Positions 1-9,028 of a stretch of 32,079 nt of DNA are shown here, in pieces. Both the position numbers and the translations under genes were made by a program. Each line of letters opens with the position of its first letter. Positions within the stretch are counted from its first letter, which is position 1. The notes below the pieces were generated by a model. That model saw only the letters and a program-made list of their open reading frames with translations, was not told the DNA's origin and did no database searches. The DNA is from Parachlorella kessleri (Eukaryota; Chlorophyta; Trebouxiophyceae; Chlorellales; Chlorellaceae): the NCBI GenBank assembly GCA_001598975.1, contig BBXU01000980.1, positions 1-32,079 on the forward strand, read 5' to 3'.

Positions 1-10
1 GCCTGGCGGC

Positions 11-28
11 GGGGCGGGGCGGGCCGGG
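11..28 (+). other. G-quadruplex-capable G-tract in VID27-like intron
   Basis: Four G runs (GGGG, GGGG, GGG, GGG) separated by 1-2 bases lie at 11-28, between the last visible VID27-like exon and the window edge. The motif fits the usual quadruplex pattern. The G-rich strand is the template strand of the minus-strand gene. Folding or function is inference. Confidence 0.4.
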
Positions 29-164
29 CTTTCCATGTCTACTGAGGTGATGTTCTTCAAAACCCAAGGCTTGGCTAGCTAGGTACATCCTATCATGCCA
101 TACATCAGTGCCTGACACAGGCGCCATGCAATTCAGCAGGGTTGGCGGGCTGATCCGTGCTCAC

Positions 165-2315
165 CTGAGCTGCCTTGTTGTCGCTGACTATATCCTTGAT
201 GGGTATATCAGCGCCATCCTTTTGAAAATTCCACTCAGAAATGACCTTGCCTGCACACAGCACAGCCCACTTACTGGAGCAGGTGTATGTCAATACCATG
301 GGGCTGAGTAACTCGCAAGCGTGGGGTGCTGTATCATACGGAGGCGTGCGAACCCGCATGAGGAGTTCCTGCACCCAGCCCCTGCACAAAGGCACTCCTG
401 CTGTGGAGCAGACACCAGTCAGGCCCCCCAGCAGCGACGGCAACAACACCCTCCGTCCCGCTGCACGGCTGCGCCTGTGCGTAGCCCACCTGTTTCAATG
501 TCTGTATGGAACAGGCTAGTGCTGGCCAGCGGGCTGATCATGTTCATCTTGGTTTCGTGCCCCATCAGCAGCGCCTTGCTGGGCGTGAAAGACTTTAGGC
601 TGCTCTTCTTGGCCGGAGTAACCTGGAAGGAGAAGCCTGCAGGGGCCAACCAACATGGGTCGCGAAGCTTGTGAAGTCGACCGGATATGGCCTGCTTGGG
701 TTCAACACATTTTGAGGCTTACCAGTTGACAAGTAAGCCGAGAGGGCAAAGTCTTTCACAGCTGGCTCCCTACGCCTCCCCATGCGGCGTACAACCACCC
801 CATGCGGCCTACAACCACCGCGTCTATTAAGGCCCGTCCCTGCCTCACCTGTATCCTCCACACCGCCCATCACGTTCCTCATCACGTCAATCTCATTGTC
901 CCGGACCACATAGCTGCGGTCGCCGGCCCCCATCACAACTCCATGAATAGACTGCCGCTTGCCAACCACCTTGTCCCTCAGGGGTGTCCGCAGCTCTTTA
1001 GCATTCGGCTTGTCCTGCAGGCAGTTGGTGACAGGCAGTAACCTTACCACCTCAGTGGACATTTAATGGGCTCAGGTCAGCGAAGGCCAGGGTTCATGAA
1101 CCACAGGACCTTGACAGCCCACCTTGTTCCAGGCATGGCTCTGACCGAATGGATTGGGCGCTCTGACCGGATGGACTGGGAGCCTTGAGCGTGCGTAAGT
1201 CATAACCATGTCTGCGGTTCAGCAACGCAGCGCCGTCCTTGCAGCCTGCCATTGTGGGAGACCTAAGCCAACCTACCTCCACATCCATGTCCTCCACCCA
1301 GTGCTGCCGCGACTCATCAGTTTCTAGGCCATCGAAGCGCATCGGGCCATCACCCATTATCTGCACAAAGCGATACAATGCCTGTCTTAATTACTCTACC
1401 CCCGAGTGCTCGAAGCACCCCTCCGAACCAGAGTTATTGCGAAGCTGGTTGGGGCAAGTGACATGCTGCCATGGCACTCCCTGCACACGGCATTCTCGCT
1501 GGCTTTTGAGGAGAGTGGGGGTTTGCTACTTACCTTGTCTGCCTTGCTGCGATCCTCCCCAAAGGTATTCTCAAACAGCGCGGCATTGAACTTCTGGAGG
1601 AAGGCGTCAAAGGCCTTGCTGTTGGGGAAGCGCAGCGCCCAGACGTCCTCCCCTGACACAAATGTCACTCGGTTCTCTTTGGGCTCAAAGGAGAACTGCT
1701 CATCCACCTCAGCGCTGATGGTGTCCTGCAGCAGGTCGGCGTTGTGAGATGTGAGGGGGTTCGGCTGTAGGATTGGGCACTTGTGGCCCTCCGCTCCTGG
1801 ATAAGCGGAGACAAGGAAGGGTCCGGGGTGCGACGTGGCAGGCAGGATATGGTGGCAACCCCGCAACCTCAGCTGGTCCCGGTCCAGGCTGCTATCATCC
1901 AAACCAGTTGTTTGCTGCCAGCGCGTTGTGAGAAAACCTGCTCTGTTGAACTACACCCTACCTGGCCACCCTCAACAGTGAGGTGCCAGCAGGGCCCTTT
2001 GCTGGTGGCGTCCTCATTCTCGTCATACAAGTCCAGGTCTGCAGCGCTGGAAACAACCTCCCAACCCCCCTGGCCGCTACCCTTCATATACTTAAAGAGC
2101 TTGATGCCGCCACCCTGCAGGGTACAAACAAAGTCTGCTTGTTATGAATAGGAAAGGATTGCTTGGCTGTAGTTAAGTGCTGTCACTAGCAGCGGTGTGT
2201 CAAGCTGGTGCTCACATTGTCCAAAGAGCTTGGAACAAGACGGCCTTGCTAGACGCACCTGAGGCTGGGGCGTGGAGGTTGCCTCCTGCTCCACCTGGGA
2301 CGTGGTGTTTCCCAT
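165..2315 (-). CDS. VID27/CYPRO4-like protein, 5' seven exons (3' end outside window)
   Basis: This gene belongs to the VID27 family (plant CYPRO4-like proteins), whose molecular role is poorly defined; yeast Vid27 was named for vacuolar import and degradation. Exons on the minus strand are 2315-2259, 2114-1962, 1764-1534, about 1381-1277 (or from 1360, both in frame), 1014-849, 636-490 and 250-165. Phases match at every junction, giving about 315 residues. Exon 3 carries the PH-like segment (FSFEPKENRVTFVSGEDVWA, then ALRFPNSKAF). Exon 5 has GDRSYVVRDNEIDVM. Exons 6 and 7 have KALLMGHETKMN, HTDIETGGKVISEWNFQKDG and IKDIVSDNKAA, the entry to the C-terminal beta-propeller. That propeller, about half of a typical protein, lies beyond position 1. 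The start ATG at 2315 gives MGNTTSQ, a canonical N-myristoylation context. It is divergent from the RimO fragment. The family assignment is confident; exon 4's acceptor is not. Confidence 0.88.
778..817. repeat. Tandem repeat, 20 bp x 2
   Basis: Two adjacent 20-nt units (CCCCATGCGGCGTACAACCA and the same with one G-to-C change) occur at 778-797 and 798-817. They lie in the VID27-like intron between its fifth and sixth exons. A recent slippage duplication is the simplest reading; no function is apparent. Confidence 0.8.
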
Positions 2316-2632
2316 GGCCTCTAAGAGCCTGTGGCAGCGAGGATGGCTACTGACGAGGACCTGCAACCACTCCCACTGCAATGATCACTCGTGTCAATTT
2401 GTACTGGTCGATAGCTGTCTGCTCAGAGAAAGGAATAGTCCACAGCAACCTATACTCTTCGCATATCATTACACAGCAAACGGGAATACTTTGAATGTAC
2501 TGCGTACCACAGGTTGACGCGTCATGGCATGCGTCATGGATTCGAACCAGAATCATCTGCTCAAGTGCGTCCTGCTGCAGGGTGGAACGGCGAACTATTA
2601 GTTGTGAGAATTTTGGCTTTCTTGACCTGCAG
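2316..2632. other. Divergent intergenic region between VID27-like gene and RimO fragment
   Basis: These 317 bases separate the VID27-like start codon from the first recognisable RimO exon. The region should hold the VID27-like promoter. No RimO N-terminal coding sequence (three-cysteine MTTase domain or CxxxCxxC motif) is visible in any forward frame here. The RimO reading frame stays open back to 2514 but encodes nothing family-like. An 11-nt tRNA B-box-like string (minus strand, 2538-2548) and a direct repeat of GCGTCATGG (2520-2539) are present; no complete tRNA can be folded. Confidence 0.6.
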
Positions 2633-4770
2633 GGGCAAGTTCCGGTCTAAAGCTTGGGCACAAGTTTTGGAGGAGGCTAAGCACCTGGTAGACTCCGGCG
2701 TCGTGGAGCTCAACCTCATCGCAGGTGGGGTATCACACAGTATCACCGTGCCCTGCTGACAACTGAGGCTGTGGCAAAGTGTTTGGTGGTGGCCTTTCAG
2801 CTTTCTGACCTTCAGCAGCTTGCTCAGACCCGCTTGGGCAAGCCTCAGGTACATGTTTGACGGTGGCAGTGTTCTTGGAGCCTGTGGCTTGTAAATGCGT
2901 CTGCTGTATATGTGCAGAGGACACCAACCAGTATGGCCAGGACCGCCGAGACGGCAAGGGGCTGGCGGAGCTGCTGCGTGAGCTGGGCAAGCTGGAGGCC
3001 CTGCGGTGGATCCGCATACTGTGAGTGGGCATGCTGGATTGCGACATAGCAGCGCTGCTGTGGCAGCTGGGACTGTTGGGCGGAGTTGGCTGATCACTCC
3101 CGCAGGCCGCTTGATGCTTGGGCTCACTAGCCGCTGAGATTCTCGCAGGTGGCAGACAGCTTAATCTCTCAGCCGCATGTGTCTGCAGATATGCCTACCC
3201 CTCATACTTCACTGAGGAGCTGGTTGACGAGATCGCAAATAACCCAAAGGTAGGGGAAGGAAGAGTCTGCATGGTGCCGCGGTGCATACCCCTTACCTCA
3301 TCGTACCGTCATGCATGCACAGCTTGCCACCTTGTGTCAATCATTGCTGTAGTTAGCATATTACCCTTGTGGCTCAGCTGATTCCCAAGGGTTCGTACCA
3401 ATTGCAGCTGTTGCACCTATGCCAACACCTGTTATCTCACCTTTACTGCCTATGCAGGTGTGCAAGTACATCGACATGCCGCTGCAGCACATAAGCAACC
3501 TGACGCTGCTGGCCATGAACAGGCCACCGCAGTCGCACACACTCAAGCTGCTGCGCACGTTGCGAGACCGCATACCAGGCCTGGCCCTGCGCACCACCTT
3601 CATCTCAGGCTTCCCAGGTGGGTCAATTTGAAGCTGTTCCAAGCCTTGGTGTGAGCCCTGCCTAAATCGTGCTTTGCAGCCGGTGCCCATGCACGGCCAT
3701 GCATAAGTTGGGTGGGTTTGACTGCTGCCTTGCACCACACACAGCATGCCCAGCGGTAGGCCATGGCTTAACTCGCGGATGCGGAGAAACTCTTTGCCAA
3801 AGGATAGATTAGGTGACGAGCAACCCTGGCTGGCGATCGCCCCGCGGTGATATTTGTTGGTCTGTGCTGCGCTTGTCAGGCGAGAGCGAAGCTGACCATC
3901 GTGAGCTGGTGGACTTTTGCCGCGAATTCCGCTTTCAGCGCATGGGCTGTTTCATGTACTCCCCCGAGGATGGCACCCCCGCTGCCGAGCTGCCGGACCA
4001 GGTGAGCAGTTCGTGAGTGCTCAGCAAGTGGGAATCATGGCATAGCGCAGCCTGATCCTAGACCACACTTAAGGCACGGCATGGACAAAAAAAATGTGGT
4101 GCACTTGGGCAGGTTGGCAGTCCCGGTGGCGTGCCATGGCTTGGAAATGCCACCTGGTCTCGGAAGGTGGTTTCACGCCCTGGATGCTGCTCACCCTCTT
4201 TGCCCGCTCCATAGCGGGACAGCTAGCTTGCTGAGGCTTAGATGTCCACCCAAGCCCTGCTTGTGTCGGAACTGTGCAGCTAGCAGAGGACGTGAAAGAG
4301 GCGCGCAGGGATGAGCTGATCTCCCTTCAGCAGGAAGTGGGGGAGGCGTGGGCTAAGACCCTCCAAGGGCAGGAGGTTAGTGGCAGGCTTCCTTGGCGCA
4401 GCAAATGCTTGTCCAGGCTTGAGGCTGAATGCCGGTGCTGTCCTTCAGTACGTTGGGCTGACTTGCCCTTTTTGCAGATGTATTTCGTCCATGTGTACAT
4501 CCAGAAGGCATTTCTACCTCCACCTCTCCCGTGCCACCCGCTTACCTGCTGATTCCCTGCCCCTTGTAGCTCGACGTGCTGGTTGATGGGTACACAGAGG
4601 ACGGCGAGATTTTTGGCCGCACACAATGGGATGCACCGGACATAGACCCTGTTGTCTTCCTGTCGCCGCCAGAGGATCCCTCCCTTCCCCCGCTTGAAGT
4701 CGGCCAGATGCGTAGATGCCGGGTGACCGGCAACTCTATCTTCGATCTGGAGGCCACACCGGTTGCCTGA
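2633..4770 (+). CDS. rimO: RimO-type ribosomal protein S12 methylthiotransferase, C-terminal two-thirds (5' part missing)
   Basis: RimO is a radical-SAM enzyme that methylthiolates a conserved aspartate of ribosomal protein S12; in an alga a plastid copy is expected. Exons are 2633-2724, 2918-3020, 3189-3249, 3458-3617, 3880-4001, 4280-4375 and 4570-4770, all phase-consistent (about 277 residues). They encode GKFRSK, ELNLIAEDTNQYGQD, RILYAYPSYFTEELVDEI, KYIDMPLQHISN, TTFISGFPGESEADH, MYSPEDGTPAA and a C-terminal TRAM domain (VDGYTEDGEIFGRTQWDAPD). Family proteins are about 430-440 residues. The first ~160, including the UPF0004/MTTase domain and the CxxxCxxC cluster motif that immediately precedes RGKFRS, are not in the window upstream. 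The first exon begins with one base completing a split Arg codon, so an upstream exon is expected but not found. The gene is either a truncated pseudogene, a rearranged locus or an assembly join. Without the cysteines it cannot be catalytic. Confidence 0.85.
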
Positions 4771-5023
4771 TATTGGTTCAGAGATGAGGTTGGTAGATAG
4801 CAGAGAATGGAGCGTAGCCAGACTTCCACTAGATAAGTCCTAAAGCGGCATGCCAGCAGTTGGGTGCGCAGCCACTGCCCAAAGGCAGCCACCCTTTGTC
4901 TGGCTGCCAGAGGCGCGGGCTTGCTGGCTGGCTAGCTTCGGCGGGGAGTGTGGGGCAAGGCATATTTGCGTCATTTGCCTCGGTTTAGGTAGGCTTGTCA
5001 GCTCCAATTTTGTCGTACTGTGC

Positions 5024-5028
5024 TGTAA
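5024..5028 (+). terminator. Candidate TGTAA poly(A) signal for the RimO gene
   Basis: TGTAA is the common green-algal polyadenylation signal and lies 254 bases past the RimO stop codon, a plausible 3' UTR length. A second TGTAA at 5209-5213 is an alternative. The motif is short, so chance occurrence is likely enough to keep confidence low. Confidence 0.35.
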
Positions 5029-5212
5029 GTAAAGTGAGAGGCGCCCCATAGTCTTGGTTAGCACTAGTAGAAGGCAGGGATTATCTGCCACGCTGGGCAC
5101 CCTCAGATACCTTCTTACCTATTAGCTGCTTTCTTGAACCTCGGAACATGTGTTGGCTGGGTAAGTAGTCCTGGTCACTGCTTTGGTAGGGCCATGGACG
5201 GCCTCACACTGT

Positions 5213-5271
5213 AAGGGTGGCAGGTTATGCGATCAGAGAGAAGGTACGGGTATTCTGGGGGCTGACAGGGT
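5213..5271 (+). repeat. Dispersed ~58-bp repeat, copy 1
   Basis: The sequence from AAGGGTGGCAGGTTATGCGA to GCTGACAGGGT matches 8774-8830 at about 53 of 57 positions with one 2-nt gap, in the same orientation. This copy ends 180 bases before the F-box start codon. It could be a fragment of a mobile element, a conserved regulatory block or a small RNA; the sequence alone does not decide. Confidence 0.75.
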
Positions 5272-5451
5272 CTTCTGACAGCTTATGCTCTTGTAATCTT
5301 CCGCTTGCCCTCAGTCGTGGTACGCATGCTTAGTCGAGCTTTGGTTGGGCCCTGGGTTGAGCCTGGGCGCTGCAGCGCGCTGAGCCTGCTTACCAGTTGC
5401 TACCTGAACATCAACACTTTAGAGGCACAGACACATCAGATCGTGTGCATC

Positions 5452-7428
5452 ATGATGGTCCGTTGCCTGTCATTGGAAGCCCTGCCGATGGAGTGCCTCG
5501 CTCTCGTATGCCGCCATCTCCCACCTAAAGAATTGGCGGTGGTGAAAGTGCTGCCACTGGTGTGCAGAAAGTTGCGAGAATTCACCTCAAACTGCCCCGA
5601 GCTGTGGCACAGAGTGGTGTTTCGGATGCCACGCGCAAGGAGCACCTGGCCCGACCGGTTGCTTGGCTTCCACAGGTAGGGTGCTTACAGCTTCCCAAAA
5701 AGAGCACTGGACAACAGTTCTGTCATACCAGGGCTGTGTTGCTCCACACAGCAACGACTAAGCATAGCTGTCCAGGGTAGCCAGCTTGCAATACATTCTT
5801 GAAGGCTTGTGTCTGCCTTGCGTAGGTGGCTTGCGAAGCGAGCAGCATGGGTGCGCAGTCTATCCCTGCAGCTGGCGCTGCCCGGAAGCACGCAGGTCCG
5901 CGCCGCCGCTCTTGCGGCCGTGCTGGCGATACTGGCGGAGGTGCAGCCTAGTTTGGAGGGGCTGCAGCTTGGCTGGCCAGGCCCCCTGGAGCTGGGTGCC
6001 TGGCTGGCAGCCCTGCCCCGCCTGCGTGAAGCCTCGTTTGAGGCACCGGAGGTCCAACTCACGCCGAGCCTAGCGGCAGCGCCTGTGTTGACAACACTGC
6101 AGTTTTCAGTACGTCGCCTGGTTTTCACACCCAACGCTGGGCAGGAGGCAGCAGCTGCACAGGTTGGCGCGGACGCTCCAGACGACGTACCACAGCAGCT
6201 GCAGCTGTTATGCCTGCCTCGTGCGCTCGTGGCTCTTGACTTGCTGGGAGCACAGCTTCGCCAGCTCCCTGCCCAGCAGCTCAGCCAGCTGCCCAGTTTA
6301 CGCAGCCTTGACATATCCTGCAACCCACGGCTGTCTCTGCATGAGCTAGCAGCCCTGTCAACAGTTACCGGCCTGCAGGAACTGGCTCTCAGCATGGCAG
6401 AGCTGCCGCAGCTGCCTCCCCACCTGTCACTTCTTTCGGACATCCGTGTGCTGGTGGGTGCGCAGACTGGTGAGGGCTTGCTCGGCAGGGAACAGGGAAA
6501 GTGCAGGGGTAGCAGGAGGATGCACGACAGCCTGTCGCATTCCTTGGAAGCAAGGGTGTGAGATAACAGCTTCTCTGTCACCCTGAGCTGCAGCGTCCAA
6601 CTGAGCAAGCCTTGCTGCCTGCTTCGCCCTGCGCTGCAGTATTTGCACAGCGTCCTGGCCGAAGACGCTGACAGAGACGTGCAGTCATTGGAGCGGCAGT
6701 TCCAGGCGATGCTGAGCCCCATGCAGCGGCTGGCTATCTTGAGCGTCTCGGGCAACCGGCTGCAGGAGCTTCCCACCGCAGTGGCTGGTTTACCCAACCT
6801 CAGGGCACTGTGAGTTCCCCGAGCTTGCTGGCTAGCCCAAGGGACATGTCGTACACTACTATAGATATATCACCTACCAGCCATGCCGAGCTGGGTTCAC
6901 TCCCTGCCGATTCGTGCCCCCAGCAGCAGACATTACCATCCGCGCACGGGTACTCATCAGGTTGACAGCCAGGAGGGTGCCTTCAGGCGACTTCCTTGCC
7001 GACTCGCTCATCCCTGCTACTGATGAAGGTATCTAGAGGGCAACCGCCTGCGGCTGCCGCCCTGCTGCACCTGCCTCTCCGGGCTGGAGGAGCTCTCCCT
7101 CGACTGGGGGACCTTGTTAAGCAGCCACGCCCAGCTGGCCACCTCCGGGTCCCGCCTCTCTCGCCTGTACCTCAGCGGCAGCCACAGCCTGGGCAGGCAG
7201 GGCATCGCCTGCCCGCCTCTGGAGGTGGCCCGCTCCCTGGCAGCCTGCCCCAGGCTCGATCACCTTGTGGATGTGCTGCCGGAGGGCTCAGTGCCAGGCC
7301 TGGATATTGAGGTTGCCAGGCTGATGTATGCGCTGCCCACTGCATGCCCCCGCCTGCACATTTCTGCCACTGAGAGTGAGGGCTATGGGTATGGCCTGGA
7401 GAGCATGCCACCGTCATGGCGGGGATAG
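5452..7428 (+). CDS. F-box protein with leucine-rich repeats
   Basis: This is probably a substrate-recognition subunit of an SCF ubiquitin ligase: the F-box binds SKP1 and the LRRs bind a target. Exons are 5452-5675, 5826-6453, 6640-6809 and 7029-7428, giving a closed 473-residue frame. Residues ~5-55 form the F-box (LEALPMECLALVCRHLPP, then LVCRKLREF and CPELWHRVVF). LRR units follow, for example LRSLDISCNPRLSLHELAAL, LAILSVSGNRLQELP and YLEGNRLRLPP, with irregular Ala/Leu-rich spacing between. The start was chosen at the first of two adjacent ATGs just before the F-box. The exon 2 donor GTGGGT at 6454 is preferred over the later GTGAGG because only it keeps frame with exon 3. The large antisense open frame across this locus is a shadow. 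The substrate is unknown. Confidence 0.85.
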
Positions 7429-8260
7429 GGATGCATCTCAAGTTTTGCGGCTGCGGTGGCATATGCGATGTATAGCAATAAATGGCAGCGCTGGTTGCAA
7501 GGTATGTTTTGGTGGTTTGCCTGATATCCGATGCCAGCACCCTTATAGCATGCAGTATGATGTGGCGTTTTGTTAGTACTGAAGAACGAAGGAACGGGAC
7601 TTACGAGGGTAACCCGTGGCAGGACATTGTTAGATTTGTTGCGGCTTTTGGGGGCCTCTACCAAGGAGGGAGGCAGCAAGATCTGAAGGCAGATAGCAGG
7701 CAGGGAAAGGGGTTAAGCGACTCAATACAGAAAAGAGTAGCAGCACACGGGCTTGTCCAGTTTCGCACTACCTGCCATCAGTAACAGATGCCAAATGGCA
7801 TCAGGCACAAGGTATCACCACAGGCTACGAGCTTGCCACCCTTACCGCAAGCAACAACAATCGCACCCATAGCCCAATTTGCATCCAGCACCGCCAGTTC
7901 ACAAATATCCTCTAGCTATTCACTATCTCAAATACCTGCCGCCCTCAACATTTACACGTCCTAACAGCCGCTTAGCAAAGGCCTTGCTCAGGACCCTGAA
8001 CCTCGGGCACCTCACCCATGCACCTCACCAGGGTTACGACACAATTTCTAGCGAAGCAACCTTCACAAATGCTCACCACTCAAACACGGGAGCATACTTG
8101 CATCCAGTCCTATTGGGACAATTAACCCTCAACTCTCACTTCGCACTGCCTGCCACAATCAACAAACACTGCTGCAGTACCGGAGTGGCAGGTCAGAACC
8201 GATTTCCGTTGCATCCCTAGTGTATGATAGCGCCCCGGTGCCTCCACAGCAAAAACCGAC
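7429..8260. other. Convergent intergenic region after the F-box gene
   Basis: These 832 bases lie between the stop of the plus-strand F-box gene and the stop of the minus-strand Pro-rich gene. They should contain both 3' UTRs. I see no splice-supported coding sequence. A minus-strand TGTAA at 7956-7952 lies about 305 bases past the Pro-rich stop and may be its poly(A) signal; an AATAAA occurs near 7479. The right half is poorer in G and richer in AC-rich sequence than its surroundings. Confidence 0.55.
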
Positions 8261-8602
8261 TCAGTGAGCGGATGTCCCTTGAGGGGAGTACGGCGGATAC
8301 ACTGATGGCACACCAGGCGGCGGGTTTGGTGGGGGCATGCTGGGTGCTACTCCCCAAGGCGGCAGCTGGGGGCCAGCTTGACTACCCCAGGGCGGCATCT
8401 GGCCGGCCAGAGGCGCTGCATATGGCTGCTGCGGTCCGACTGCTGGGTACCCTGCCGGCGCAGGGCCTGCATACCCCGCGCCCGTCACAGGCGAGCTGCT
8501 GGTAGCGGGGCCTGGATAGAACTGGGGAGGACCACTACCAGGGGGGTAGCTCTGAGGGTATGGTGGGGTGGGCTGCTGCGGAGGGTAGGGATAGCCTTGC
8601 AT
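8261..8602 (-). CDS. Small Pro/Tyr/Gly/Gln-rich hypothetical protein
   Basis: This 113-residue open frame starts MQGYPYPPQQPTPPYPQ and is almost wholly low complexity, with repeated PPY, GYP, PPG and PPW units, no Cys and no membrane segment. Such PYP/GYP-rich stretches occur in annexin and adhesion-protein tails and in condensate-forming proteins, but no folded domain is present to name a function. A consistent 86-nt 5' UTR intron can be drawn just upstream (donor CTAG|GTAAGG near 8698, acceptor GTGCAG near 8613), which supports a real transcript. The upstream exon stays open without an ATG, so the start could be further out. The composition could also arise from a GC-rich non-coding strand. 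Confidence 0.5.
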   Translation of the reverse strand: MQGYPYPPQQPTPPYPQSYPPGSGPPQFYPGPATSSSPVTGAGYAGPAPAGYPAVGPQQPYAAPLAGQMPPWGSQAGPQLPPWGVAPSMPPPNPPPGVPSVYPPYSPQGTSAH

Positions 8603-9028
8603 GTCGGGCGACCTGCACAGGTCTAGGGTTGGGCGTGCTGTTCTACTCTGCTCAAGGGAACATGCTGTCGACGGGCACCTGACAGCTAACGACCTTACCT
8701 AGGGTAGGCAACGACCCTTAGCCGAACGCAACGTGGCTGCTTCGGATCACCACCTGAGATAAGTGTATATATTAAGGGTGGCAGGTAATGCGATCAGAGA
8801 GGAGTTACGGGTATACTGGGCTGACAGGGTGTGATGCAGGTTTGCTCTGTGTATAGAGATAAGTGTATAGATGTGCGTGAAGGGCGTGCTGGTCCGATCG
8901 CGGCCGCAAGCGCGTCAGCATACGCGGAGATGCAGTTTCCATGGCGCTCCCGCCCCTCCTGGCAAAACTGACTCTACTGACTCTATCTATTTACTGACTA
9001 GGCTGCCGTTCTGGTTGGTTACAAGAGT
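8603..9028. other. Intergenic region between Pro-rich gene and aldo/keto reductase 3' end
   Basis: The two minus-strand genes are in tandem here. The 426 bases include a possible 5' UTR intron of the Pro-rich gene (8613-8698), the second copy of the dispersed repeat (8774-8830), and a 14-nt direct repeat GAGATAAGTGTATA at 8756-8769 and 8856-8869 flanking it. No further coding sequence is supported. Confidence 0.5.
8774..8830 (+). repeat. Dispersed ~58-bp repeat, copy 2
   Basis: This is the second copy of the element at 5213-5271. It is bracketed by the 14-nt direct repeat GAGATAAGTGTATA (8756-8769 and 8856-8869), which could be a target-site duplication, though copy 1 has no comparable flanks. 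It lies about 170 bases upstream of the Pro-rich start codon. Confidence 0.75.

Larger units (their letters stand above)
4771..5451. other. Intergenic region, RimO 3' side to F-box gene promoter
   Basis: This 681-base stretch between two tandem plus-strand genes shows no convincing coding sequence. It contains a TGTAA motif about 255 bases after the RimO stop and one copy of a dispersed repeat (5213-5271). The F-box promoter presumably lies in its right half. Confidence 0.6.

Noticed and set aside
2538..2548. tRNA B-box-like string (GGTTCGAATCC, minus strand) beside a GCGTCATGG direct repeat
   Set aside because: No matching acceptor stem, D arm or A box can be placed; the T stem pairs at only about three positions. 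A decayed tRNA or SINE fragment is possible but unsupported.
5685..6797. 370-codon open frame on the minus strand
   Set aside because: It is antisense to the F-box/LRR exons, Ser/Arg/Cys-rich without domains, and has no splice or start support; it is a GC-driven shadow.
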